Below, one piece after another: positions 16,838 to 24,365 of a stretch of 64,000 nucleotides of DNA. Both the position numbers and the translations under genes were made by a program. Where the stretch lies: positions 1 through 64,000 of the forward strand of contig NZ_JAQOSQ010000012.1 in the NCBI RefSeq assembly GCF_030068455.1. The letters run 5' to 3'. Below the pieces are notes generated by a model that was given only the letters and a program-made list of their open reading frames with translations, ran no database searches and was not told where the DNA came from. How positions within the stretch are numbered: the first letter of the stretch is position 1; every line of letters begins with the position of its first letter. This DNA is from Roseofilum casamattae BLCC-M143. Lineage in GTDB: Bacteria; Cyanobacteriota; Cyanobacteriia; Cyanobacteriales; Desertifilaceae.

Positions 16838-17626
16838 ATGAGCCAGAAAAATCCGCCACCGAGCAACCGAGAATTGTTGATTTTATTAGGAATAGCAGTC
16901 GCAGCGATCGCAGTTATTGTTTGGGGATTTTTTGCGATCGCAGATTTTGCCATTATGCAAATTCCCGTCAGTGTCGAACAAAAGTTAGGCGCGTTAGTTG
17001 TCCCTGCTTACGAACAACAAGCCAAAGACTCCATCCAACAAGATAGTTTAAATCAATTGCTCGATCGCTTGGAAACTCATTTAGACGACGGAGAGCGAAA
17101 TTATCGACTCTTTTATGTGGACGAACCTACCGTAAATGCGATCGCCATTCCTGGAGATGTTATCGTTATTTTTGCCGGATTATTAGAGAGCGTAGAGTCC
17201 GAAAACGAGCTAATGATGGTGCTCGGTCACGAATTAGGGCATTTCGCTCACCGCGACCATTTACGCCGCTTGGGGCGCACGCTAGCCGTTCGTATGGCGA
17301 TCGCGACCGTCTTTGGAAACGTAGATTGGCTGAATAATGCGGGTGGAATTATCGCTGCGGTAAGCAACGCTCGTTATTCCCAAGGTCAAGAACAAAATGC
17401 CGATCGCTTTGGCTTAAAATTACTGTATCAAACCTACGGTCATGTGGCTGGTGCCACCGACTTTTTTGCTCGATTAAGCGAAGAAAGAAACCAAAATTGG
17501 GCTTTTCTCGCCAGCCACCCCGCACCGCAAAAACGAGTCGCTACTCTCGAAAAAAAAATCAAACAAGACCAATATCCTATTAGAGCTAAAGTACCTTTAC
17601 CTGCAAGTTTGCAGTACCAAAACTAA
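16838..17626 (+). CDS. membrane-anchored M48-family zinc metallopeptidase
   Basis: The protein has 262 residues. One N-terminal membrane span (about residues 12-35) precedes a peptidase domain with the HELGH zinc motif (His131, Glu132, His135) and a probable third ligand Glu184 in QGQEQNADRFG. This is an M48C-like (BepA/YfgC/Oma1-type) arrangement; such proteases act in envelope protein quality control. The active domain probably faces the periplasm or lumen. It follows the third AIM24 gene by 6 nt, suggesting a joint envelope role (inference). Confidence 0.9.
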   Translation: MSQKNPPPSNRELLILLGIAVAAIAVIVWGFFAIADFAIMQIPVSVEQKLGALVVPAYEQQAKDSIQQDSLNQLLDRLETHLDDGERNYRLFYVDEPTVNAIAIPGDVIVIFAGLLESVESENELMMVLGHELGHFAHRDHLRRLGRTLAVRMAIATVFGNVDWLNNAGGIIAAVSNARYSQGQEQNADRFGLKLLYQTYGHVAGATDFFARLSEERNQNWAFLASHPAPQKRVATLEKKIKQDQYPIRAKVPLPASLQYQN

Positions 17627-17651
17627 AATAATTTGTCCCCAGAGTCAGTTC

Positions 17652-18275
17652 ATGTTAAGTTTACTCCAGCAGCATAAAGCGATCGCAGTTATTCGCACCC
17701 CTTCCATACCCATTGGCTATCAGCTCGCGCAAGCCGTTGCCAGCGGCGGTATTCGTCTGATTGAAATTACCTGGAATAGCAACAATCCAGGAAAAATGGT
17801 GCAACAATTGCAGAAAATACTCCCGGAATGCATTATCGGCGCAGGTACTTTAATCAACTCAGTACAAGTCGCAGATGCCATTGATGCTGGGGCAAAATTT
17901 CTCTTTTCCCCCCATACAAATCCGCAATTAATTCAACAAGCGATCGCAGCCAACATTCCAATGATTCCCGGCGCCCTCACTCCCACCGAAATTACCACCG
18001 CTTGGCAAGCCGGAGCCAGTTGCGTCAAAGTTTTTCCCATTCAAGCCGTTGGCGGAGTTAACTATATTAAAGCATTGCAAGGCCCTTTAGGACAAATTCC
18101 CCTAATTCCAACCGGAGGAGTAACCCTAGATAATGCTGCTGACTTTATCGGTGCTGGAGCTTGTGGCGTAGGACTCTCCAGTCAGCTATTTCCACGACAT
18201 CTGATTGCTCGAGAAGATTGGCAAGCGATCGCGAATAATACTAAAAACTTGGTCGATTCTCTGAAAACCCTTTAA
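17652..18275 (+). CDS. eda: KDPG/KHG aldolase
   Basis: The protein has 207 residues. Family residues are IEITWNS (base Glu near 41), GAGTLIN, LFSPHTNP and the Schiff-base Lys in SCVKVFPIQAVGG. The enzyme splits 2-keto-3-deoxy-6-phosphogluconate to pyruvate and glyceraldehyde-3-phosphate in the Entner-Doudoroff route, which operates in cyanobacteria; KHG cleavage is a second activity. It is last in the plus-strand run and converges on psbJ. Confidence 0.92.
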   Translation: MLSLLQQHKAIAVIRTPSIPIGYQLAQAVASGGIRLIEITWNSNNPGKMVQQLQKILPECIIGAGTLINSVQVADAIDAGAKFLFSPHTNPQLIQQAIAANIPMIPGALTPTEITTAWQAGASCVKVFPIQAVGGVNYIKALQGPLGQIPLIPTGGVTLDNAADFIGAGACGVGLSSQLFPRHLIAREDWQAIANNTKNLVDSLKTL

Positions 18276-18357
18276 TCTTGCGCCAAGGGATAAGAGTAGG
18301 GAGATCGGTGAAAACCTTCCACTTCCCTGCTCTCTCCCTCAATTGAAACTGGTGGGA

Positions 18358-18477
18358 TTACATCGCAGAACCCAAACCGGCGTAAGCACCGTAGAAGAAG
18401 ATACCGACGACAACGAGTACGCCAGTACCGGCTACAGTGGCGACAATCCAAAGGGGAATTCTAAAATCGCTATTCAT
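18358..18477 (-). CDS. psbJ: photosystem II reaction centre protein J
   Basis: This encodes 39 residues: [19 protein letters not shown], then a single membrane helix ending [11 protein letters not shown]. It is a thylakoid low-molecular-weight PSII subunit involved in electron flow from QA to the plastoquinone pool and in late assembly. It is the last gene of psbEFLJ, 88 nt after psbL. Too short for most ORF callers but unmistakable by sequence and position. Confidence 0.96.
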   Translation of the reverse strand: MNSDFRIPLWIVATVAGTGVLVVVGIFFYGAYAGLGSAM

Positions 18478-18565
18478 TTTCTTTTTCCTCAAAGCAGATA
18501 ACAGAACAGTACGGGGCGTCCTCTACTCCAAAATCAGAGTAGAGAACGAGTCGAGCACAACCCAA

Positions 18566-18688
18566 TTAATTAAAGAAGTAACTGGAAAATAAAATTCCCA
18601 GGGTAAAGATAAGTAGCAAACCCAAATATAGGGATGTACGGTTTAATTCAACGGGTTGTTTATTCGGGTTTTGGTTGCGAGTGGGCAT
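18566..18688 (-). CDS. psbL: photosystem II reaction centre protein L
   Basis: This encodes 40 residues: [19 protein letters not shown], then the helix [20 protein letters not shown] ending at the stop. PsbL sits at the PSII monomer interface and protects against back-flow of electrons from reduced plastoquinone. Start is the ATG at 18688, 9 nt after the psbF stop. Confidence 0.96.
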   Translation of the reverse strand: MPTRNQNPNKQPVELNRTSLYLGLLLIFTLGILFSSYFFN

Positions 18689-18697
18689 AGTCTTTTC

Positions 18698-18832
18698 CTA
18701 TCTCTGAATGAATTGCATTGCTGCGATCGCGCCTAAGAAGAATACCGAAGGAACGGCTAGGGTATGAACCGCGAGCCAGCGAACGGTAAAAACGGGATAA
18801 GAAATGGGTTGGTTGGGATTATTGCCAGTCAT
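18698..18832 (-). CDS. psbF: cytochrome b559 beta subunit
   Basis: This encodes 44 residues: [20 protein letters not shown], then [19 protein letters not shown] and a short tail ending QR. The single His (His23) is the axial haem ligand shared with PsbE. It forms the cytochrome b559 heterodimer in PSII. The start at 18832 is 19 nt after the psbE stop. Confidence 0.97.
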   Translation of the reverse strand: MTGNNPNQPISYPVFTVRWLAVHTLAVPSVFFLGAIAAMQFIQR

Positions 18833-18851
18833 AATATCAGTAATGTGAAAA

Positions 18852-19103
18852 CTATTTGCCAATAAATTCTTCGATTTGTGTCTTGCCTTGGTAGCGATCG
18901 GTCACGATCGGTAATTCCTGGCGCTCTTGAGTATAATACTCGTCAGGACGAGGAGTACCGAAGGCATCGTAAGCGAGACCGGTGCTGACAAAGAGCCAAC
19001 CGGCAATGAACAGCATGGGAATCGTGATGCTGTGGATTAACCAGTAGCGAACGCTGGTAATAATATCGCCAAAGGGACGTTCCCCTGTGGAACCACCTGC
19101 CAT
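18852..19103 (-). CDS. psbE: cytochrome b559 alpha subunit
   Basis: The protein has 83 residues with the family start [21 protein letters not shown], the haem-ligand His in [18 protein letters not shown], and a lumenal tail ending EEFIGK. It partners PsbF to bind haem b559, and is essential for PSII assembly. A very strong AGGAGG ribosome site (complement of 19111-19116) lies 7 nt before the ATG. A TATGAT-like hexamer in the 78-nt gap from ycf48 could be a local promoter. Confidence 0.97.
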   Translation of the reverse strand: MAGGSTGERPFGDIITSVRYWLIHSITIPMLFIAGWLFVSTGLAYDAFGTPRPDEYYTQERQELPIVTDRYQGKTQIEEFIGK

Positions 19104-19181
19104 AAAATTTCCTCCTCTTTAGAGAACAATGTTGTGGGATCGTTGTTTATATCATACGAAAGATCGGGCCGATTGCGTTGG

Positions 19182-20207
19182 TTATGCTGTCGGCTTCTCG
19201 GAGTTAAGCTCGTACTTAAGAAGAACGCCGCCATTGCCGATCGCAAATCCACTTTCGGGCGTTTCAAAGTCAATTTGATAGAAATTCGCCGGAACGTCTT
19301 CTACCGTGCGGTCTTTTTCCCAGGTTTCGCCACCATCAAAGCTGACGAGGAGATTACCGCTACCGCCAGCCACCCAAATTTCTTCGGGAGTGCGATAGGA
19401 CAGATCTAAGAAACCGATGCTGCTGGCAAATTCTGGCTGTTGACTCTCTTGCCAGTCTTCCGGAGTTTCTGGATTAACGGTATTGCTAAACTGCAGGACG
19501 CCACCGCGCGCGAGCAACCACAACCGGTTGTCGGCCGTGAAACCCATCTTTTGCAAGCGTTTGGAATTATTTCGGTTGTGCTGAACCCAGGCATCTTGTC
19601 CGGGTTCCCAGGTGGAGTAGAAATTACCATTTGCCGAAACCGTGACATACTGGCCGTCGGAGGAGCGCGAAATATTCCGATATACTCCAACCGCTGATTG
19701 TACCATGGCTTTCCAGTTTCTCCCTCCATCTTCGGTCCGATAAATCGCACCGAGGTCTGTGGTCATTTCCGCCGCATCCGGGCCGAGAGCGAGAATAGTC
19801 TTGGTCGTTCCCGGCAACTTATTGCTCAAAGGAATCTCCGACCACGAGCTACCGCCGTCGGTGGTGTGGAGCATAATCGAGGGCATCCCGACCATCCATC
19901 CTTCATCTCCGGAAAAGCTAATGGAAGTTAAGCGAGTCATCTCGGAATCGAGATCTAAATATCTCGGTTCCCACGTATCGCCGCCATCATTCGTTTCTAA
20001 TAACGTTGCATTACTGCCAACTAGCCACCCGCGATCGCGATCGCCGGTAAATGCTACATCTTGGATCGTTGCTTCAGTCGGTAACTGAACCACTTTCCAA
20101 GGACTCGAACCCAAGGAGGGTAAGTAGGCATTTTTGCAGCTAGCACAGAGCAATACAACCGCGATTAATGTTACAACTCGTTGCAGAATTTTCACAATTG
20201 ATTGCAT
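19182..20207 (-). CDS. ycf48: PSII assembly factor Ycf48 (HCF136)
   Basis: This is a 341-residue lipoprotein. The signal peptide ends at LLCASCK, so a lipidated Cys near residue 24 is likely. The body is a seven-bladed propeller of BNR/Asp-box repeats (TNDGGDTWEPR, TTDGGSSWSEI, TEDGGRNWKAM, SFDGGETWEKD). Ycf48 binds newly made D1 and promotes early PSII assembly and repair on the lumenal side. Order rubA-ycf48-psbEFLJ is the usual cyanobacterial arrangement. Confidence 0.95.
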   Translation of the reverse strand: MQSIVKILQRVVTLIAVVLLCASCKNAYLPSLGSSPWKVVQLPTEATIQDVAFTGDRDRGWLVGSNATLLETNDGGDTWEPRYLDLDSEMTRLTSISFSGDEGWMVGMPSIMLHTTDGGSSWSEIPLSNKLPGTTKTILALGPDAAEMTTDLGAIYRTEDGGRNWKAMVQSAVGVYRNISRSSDGQYVTVSANGNFYSTWEPGQDAWVQHNRNNSKRLQKMGFTADNRLWLLARGGVLQFSNTVNPETPEDWQESQQPEFASSIGFLDLSYRTPEEIWVAGGSGNLLVSFDGGETWEKDRTVEDVPANFYQIDFETPESGFAIGNGGVLLKYELNSEKPTA

Positions 20208-20240
20208 ACCTTATTCTGGAGATCGCCGCAAGTTAGTGTC

Positions 20241-20603
20241 TTACTGTAAGCCGTAAAGACTTAGGAAAAATAGAAATCCCAATGCCAACCCCCCAAAAAT
20301 CAGGAGATTTTTTTGGTTGGGGGTTAATGTATTGACCCCAAATCCATATCCCATATTTTCAGCAAAGCCAGATGCTTCGCCAACAGCGCCAATATTTTCA
20401 AATTGACGGCGCTGCGCGCCGCAGACGGGGCAGCGCCATCCGGGAGGCAACTCCTCAAATGGAGTCCCTTGGGGAACTTGACGCTTGCTATCCCCTTTCT
20501 GTGGCTCGTAAACATAGCCACACGCTCGGCACTCATAGCGATCGAGTGTTGTCTCTGGAGCTGAATTGGGTGTTTCTGGGGTCTCAGAAGATCCGGTACT
20601 CAT
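20241..20603 (-). CDS. rubA: membrane-anchored rubredoxin (RubA)
   Basis: The protein has 120 residues. An N-terminal linker is followed by the rubredoxin domain with CRACGY and CPVCGA knuckles (four Cys binding one iron), then a C-terminal membrane helix (LLIFGGLALGFLFFLSLYG). RubA is required for PSII assembly in oxygenic phototrophs. It heads the rubA-ycf48-psbEFLJ unit, 33 nt before ycf48. Confidence 0.95.
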   Translation of the reverse strand: MSTGSSETPETPNSAPETTLDRYECRACGYVYEPQKGDSKRQVPQGTPFEELPPGWRCPVCGAQRRQFENIGAVGEASGFAENMGYGFGVNTLTPNQKNLLIFGGLALGFLFFLSLYGLQ

Positions 20604-20702
20604 TGCCCTACAAGAACCTTGGGAATTGTTATCGAAATATTAAAATTTCTGTAAACTATTATGACATAACCCGCGTCCCTGGGAAAAAGTTCCCCATGAG
20701 GC

Positions 20703-20769
20703 GAGAAACCGGGTTTCGACAACCGATGCAACTTCTAGCTTGAGGTCGAGTGAGAAACCCGGTTTCTGG
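20703..20769. repeat. dispersed palindromic repeat, full copy B
   Basis: GAGAAACCGGGTTTC at 20703 and AGAAACCCGGTTTCT at 20753-20767 flank a spacer with ACTTCTAGCTTGAGGTCGAG. Spacer and arms match copy A almost base for base. It lies between rubA and the GAF/kinase-like gene. Confidence 0.85.
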
Positions 20770-20801
20770 GAACCCCGACTGCAGAAAGCACCATCAGCCG
20801 T

Positions 20802-22271
20802 CTAATTCTGTTCCGTCAGGCGAATAATGTATCGATAACTCGAGCTTTCTGTCCCTTGAAGGGACAAAACCCCTCCATGAATTTGGGCTAAATGGCGACT
20901 GAGATTCAATCGCAAAAATTGCATTTTGGTTTTTAGGTTTAAGGTCGAAAGAACCGAAGGTGGCGAGTATTGCTCTGATTTATCTCGATTCTCGACACCA
21001 TCGGACTCTCCCACTGCGGCACCATTGGCTGAAACCGAAGAACGGCTAGATACATTATTGTCTTGGCTGAAGAGCAAGGGTTGCTGCAACCATTCCAACA
21101 TTTGTTCGACATCGGGAATGCCTTGTCCTAACCAAGGATGGGACATCCAAATGGCAATACTCAGATCGTTGTCTTTACGAGAGGCATGAAGGCGAATGGT
21201 GCTCTCTTCCGCAGAGGCTTGGAGGAGACTGGAGACTAAATGATAAATGGTTTGTTGCACCAAAACTTTATCCACGTGCCAAATTCGATTTCCCGGTTCG
21301 ATGGATAAGCGAATTTGTTGCTGCTGCTGTTCGGCCAGTTGCTCTAGACTATTAGTTGCTTGTTGGCAGAGCATTTCAATATCGACGGGTTTGACTTTGA
21401 GCAAGGAACCAATATCGTCGAGAACTGCTAATTCTAAAATTTCCTGAATCAAAGACAGTAGGTTTTGACCGCTACTGTAGATGATGGTCATGTATTCTTT
21501 TTGTTTCGCCGTGAGGGGGCCGTAGGTTTCTTTGTTTAGCATTTTCGCCATTCCCAACACTGAAGTTAAGGGCGTTCGCAATTCCTGAGTGAGTTGATTG
21601 AGCAATTGATTTTTAATTTTCAACATGGGATTGCTCGAGGACACCAATCCCGCGACTTGGGCAGGGGATGCGGTGACTGTGTTCGTGCCTATTAATCCGG
21701 TTTGACGAGAGGGAATTTGCAGCAGGTGCGATCGCTCGAATTCGCTCACGCTCCATCGTGCTGTCATTTCTAGGTAGGAAATTTCTTGCAATGTAAAGGT
21801 ATGGGGTTCGAGGTCCATCACCGAGATTGCTCCGATACAATTCCCATCAGAAATGATTAAAGGAATGGCTAAATAGGCGCAAATTCCATACTCTTGATAG
21901 AGAAAACTCTGACTCAGTTCCGGATCGGCTGTCAGATCGGGCACTGCCAACTTTTTCCGCGTTGCGACCACCCGATCGCTCGGGGAATGTTGCCGAGGTA
22001 TAGAACGCTGGGCTGCAAGAGTATTCATTAGCCCTAACCGCGAGAGGCCAAAGGCAGCTTTTAACCATTCAACATCGCGATCGAGAATGCCTAAAATGCA
22101 GACGGGAACTTGTAGATAGTGAGCAACGGTTTGCGTCGCTTCTTCAAAGACCGGTACGCTCGTATTATCTAGTAGACCAAACTTTTCTAAGATTTCTAAT
22201 CGATAGTCTTCCCCTTGGCGATCGCCTGCTGCGTTTGGGGAAGAGTTGAGTTGGTTCTCGCGGTCATCCAT
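20802..22271 (-). CDS. GAF and histidine-kinase-like protein without phosphoacceptor His
   Basis: The protein has 489 residues. A GAF domain (about 25-190: TVAHYLQVPVCILGILDRD, YLAIPLIISDGNCIGAISVMDLE) is followed by a HisKA-type helix pair and a degenerate ATPase region. The H-box reads NQLTQELRTPLTSVLG, so the expected His is Gln229 (codon CAG). The C-terminal part has no recognisable N, G1 or G2 boxes, and a Ser/Asn-rich insertion interrupts it. It is probably a pseudokinase or scaffold that binds a ligand by the GAF domain. No response regulator is adjacent. Confidence 0.82.
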   Translation of the reverse strand: MDDRENQLNSSPNAAGDRQGEDYRLEILEKFGLLDNTSVPVFEEATQTVAHYLQVPVCILGILDRDVEWLKAAFGLSRLGLMNTLAAQRSIPRQHSPSDRVVATRKKLAVPDLTADPELSQSFLYQEYGICAYLAIPLIISDGNCIGAISVMDLEPHTFTLQEISYLEMTARWSVSEFERSHLLQIPSRQTGLIGTNTVTASPAQVAGLVSSSNPMLKIKNQLLNQLTQELRTPLTSVLGMAKMLNKETYGPLTAKQKEYMTIIYSSGQNLLSLIQEILELAVLDDIGSLLKVKPVDIEMLCQQATNSLEQLAEQQQQQIRLSIEPGNRIWHVDKVLVQQTIYHLVSSLLQASAEESTIRLHASRKDNDLSIAIWMSHPWLGQGIPDVEQMLEWLQQPLLFSQDNNVSSRSSVSANGAAVGESDGVENRDKSEQYSPPSVLSTLNLKTKMQFLRLNLSRHLAQIHGGVLSLQGTESSSYRYIIRLTEQN

Positions 22272-22722
22272 TATCAGATCTCAGAAGTTCTTGTTTAATC
22301 CGATTATAAGTGAATTCCCGGTTAAATTTAAAGAGTATCCACCTGATGAAATATCGGTTCTTTGCGAGAGTTTCCGAAGTAGCAAATTTACTTTCATCCG
22401 TTTGACGAGATCGATGCTCCTGTTACTGATTGCGAGCAAGCCAGAGGCAACTGAGCCGGAAAATTTATCGACACAGATAAAATTCATCGGATGTATCCAA
22501 TACCAGTTACCGATCGCAATTCACGTCACAGTCTGGGGAAAGAGAAAACAGGAAGTGCCGAAAATGTTGCGATCGAATCGATCGGATCGGAGACGGGGAT
22601 CGACAGGAATTAAGTGCCAGTTGAAACAGAAATGGTAAACGACAGATTCTCTTCGAGTCGATCGCTCTGGCGCAATTGCCCGGAGGTTCTCGATTAGAAT
22701 GGGCGAATAAAGTTACGCGCCA
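22272..22722. other. 450-nt gap, no supported gene
   Basis: This lies between the GAF/kinase-like gene and murQ, both on the minus strand. Open frames on both strands here give basic, low-complexity products without motifs or ribosome sites. The 22580-22700 part is rich in GATCG-type sequence. It likely contains the promoter of the kinase-like gene and the end of the murQ transcript. Confidence 0.4.
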
Positions 22723-23649
22723 TTACGAGGGAAATCGATCGCTGATTGCCTCTCGTGCCGATCGCAAATTTCCTCGGTTTTGGTTGAGATAATCTTGGGC
22801 TTCCGTCGCTCCTAACCCCGTCCAAGCCATCAACAATGCCAGCTTCACCTTTTGGCCGCTGCGATCTAATAGAGCTTCGCACTCCCCGCGATCGCACTCG
22901 GTCAGATCCTCTAGAATACGCAGAGCGCGATCGCGCAATTTGGTATTGGTCACCGCCACATCCACCATCCGGTTTCCATACACCTTACCCAGCTTCACCA
23001 TAACGCCCGTGGAAATAATATTGAGCGCCATCTTCGTTGCCGTTCCCGCTTTCAACCGTGTCGAACCCGCGAGCACTTCCGGCCCCACCAACAAGCGAAT
23101 ATCAATATCCACCGAGATCGGTACTTGCTCGGCAGGAACGCAAGCAATAAATACCGTGGTAGCGCCGCGTTGGTTGGCTTCTTGCAACGCTCCCTGCACG
23201 TAAGGCGTCGTCCCTCCAGCCGTAATTCCGATCGCCACATCTTTCTCGCTCACCTGGCGATCGGCCATGGCATCCGCCCCATCCGTAAATCGGTCTTCCA
23301 GACCTTCAGAACTGCGCACCAAGGCGGCTTCTCCCCCGGCTAAAATCCCCTGTACCATCTCCGGGTCAGTACAGAATGTAGGGGGACATTCCGCCGCATC
23401 CAATACTCCCAAGCGGCCGCTCGTACCGGCGCCAACATAAAACAACCGTCCGCCATTTTCCAGAGCTGCGGCCGTCCGGTCGATCGCAGCCGCTAAAGCC
23501 TCTCTGGCCCGTTCGCAAGCCTTCACCGTTTCCAGATCTTCTCGATTAAACAGAGCTACCAACTCCCTCGTACTCAGTTGGTCTAAAGTTGAGCTAAGGG
23601 GATTAACTTGCTCGGTTAATAAATGGCCGCGATTTTGCGATGATTTCAT
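22723..23649 (-). CDS. murQ: N-acetylmuramic acid 6-phosphate etherase
   Basis: From ATG 23649 this encodes 308 residues; a GTG seven codons upstream (23670) overlaps the DUF3110 stop and is the alternative start. Visible SIS-domain features are NRGHLLTEQVNPLS, FYVGAGTSGRLGVLDAAECPP and GITAGGTTPYVQGAL. MurQ cleaves the lactyl ether of MurNAc-6-P to GlcNAc-6-P in murein recycling. The tight junction with DUF3110 indicates cotranscription. Confidence 0.93.
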   Translation of the reverse strand: MKSSQNRGHLLTEQVNPLSSTLDQLSTRELVALFNREDLETVKACERAREALAAAIDRTAAALENGGRLFYVGAGTSGRLGVLDAAECPPTFCTDPEMVQGILAGGEAALVRSSEGLEDRFTDGADAMADRQVSEKDVAIGITAGGTTPYVQGALQEANQRGATTVFIACVPAEQVPISVDIDIRLLVGPEVLAGSTRLKAGTATKMALNIISTGVMVKLGKVYGNRMVDVAVTNTKLRDRALRILEDLTECDRGECEALLDRSGQKVKLALLMAWTGLGATEAQDYLNQNRGNLRSAREAISDRFPS

Positions 23650-23669
23650 AATGTTGGGGGATGAATTCA

Positions 23670-24071
23670 CTAAAGCAAACCTTCTAAATTGCGACGAATG
23701 CGATCGAGTTCGTCTTCACTCATCTCAGACGGCGACTCATTAGCCGTTGGGAACTCCGACTCTTCTGCGTCCCAATCTAAAGAATCCACATTCGACTCGG
23801 GAGGAATCACTAATTTACCTTCACTAATCCACTCCCAATCTAGGTCGGCATCTTGGCAAAATGCCTTAATTTCGTCTTCCTCAATTGCCTCGACGGAGGG
23901 TGAAGGAAAATCTTGAGCCTCGAGTTGCAAGGCAAAGCGAGTAGCATCATCCTCCAATTCAAAAATTAGCACTTTATTGCGCGCTCGCCTGGGATCGGTG
24001 TCGGGAACCTTAATCGTGTGGATTCCTTCATTCTCAGTTCCCACGTTAAACAACAATACATACACTTGCAT
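23670..24071 (-). CDS. DUF3110 protein
   Basis: The protein has 133 residues. The start MQVYVLLFNVGTENEGIHTI and the segment VLIFELEDDATRFALQLEAQDFPSPSVE identify the DUF3110 family of cyanobacteria and plastid-bearing plants. The C-terminal 40 residues are acidic and probably disordered. Function is unknown. It precedes murQ with a 1-nt overlap if murQ uses its GTG. Confidence 0.85.
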   Translation of the reverse strand: MQVYVLLFNVGTENEGIHTIKVPDTDPRRARNKVLIFELEDDATRFALQLEAQDFPSPSVEAIEEDEIKAFCQDADLDWEWISEGKLVIPPESNVDSLDWDAEESEFPTANESPSEMSEDELDRIRRNLEGLL

Positions 24072-24365
24072 AAGCTACTCGGATTGATTCACACTCTTGA
24101 GATCGCGATATTTTCTTCTTTTATCTTACAGTGCTGTAGCGCTTGGGAATAGGGAAGGGAGAATGGGAAATCGAGGATGGGTAGGGTTGGCAGATCGCTC
24201 ATCTCTCACCTCTCTTCCATAACTAATCGCCAAATCTTAAGATAAGTTATGTTACAACGCAAGTAACTGCGATCGAGGACTTACGTCACTCAAATAGGTT
24301 GCAGGCAGATCGAGGTTCATTCAGCGTAAGCTGCAATTCAAGGTGTGAGATCGAGGTGTGAGACG

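Noticed and set aside
22246-22638. Open frame of 130 codons between the kinase-like gene and murQ
   Set aside because: No ribosome site, no motifs, and the start lies inside the kinase-like gene on the other strand.
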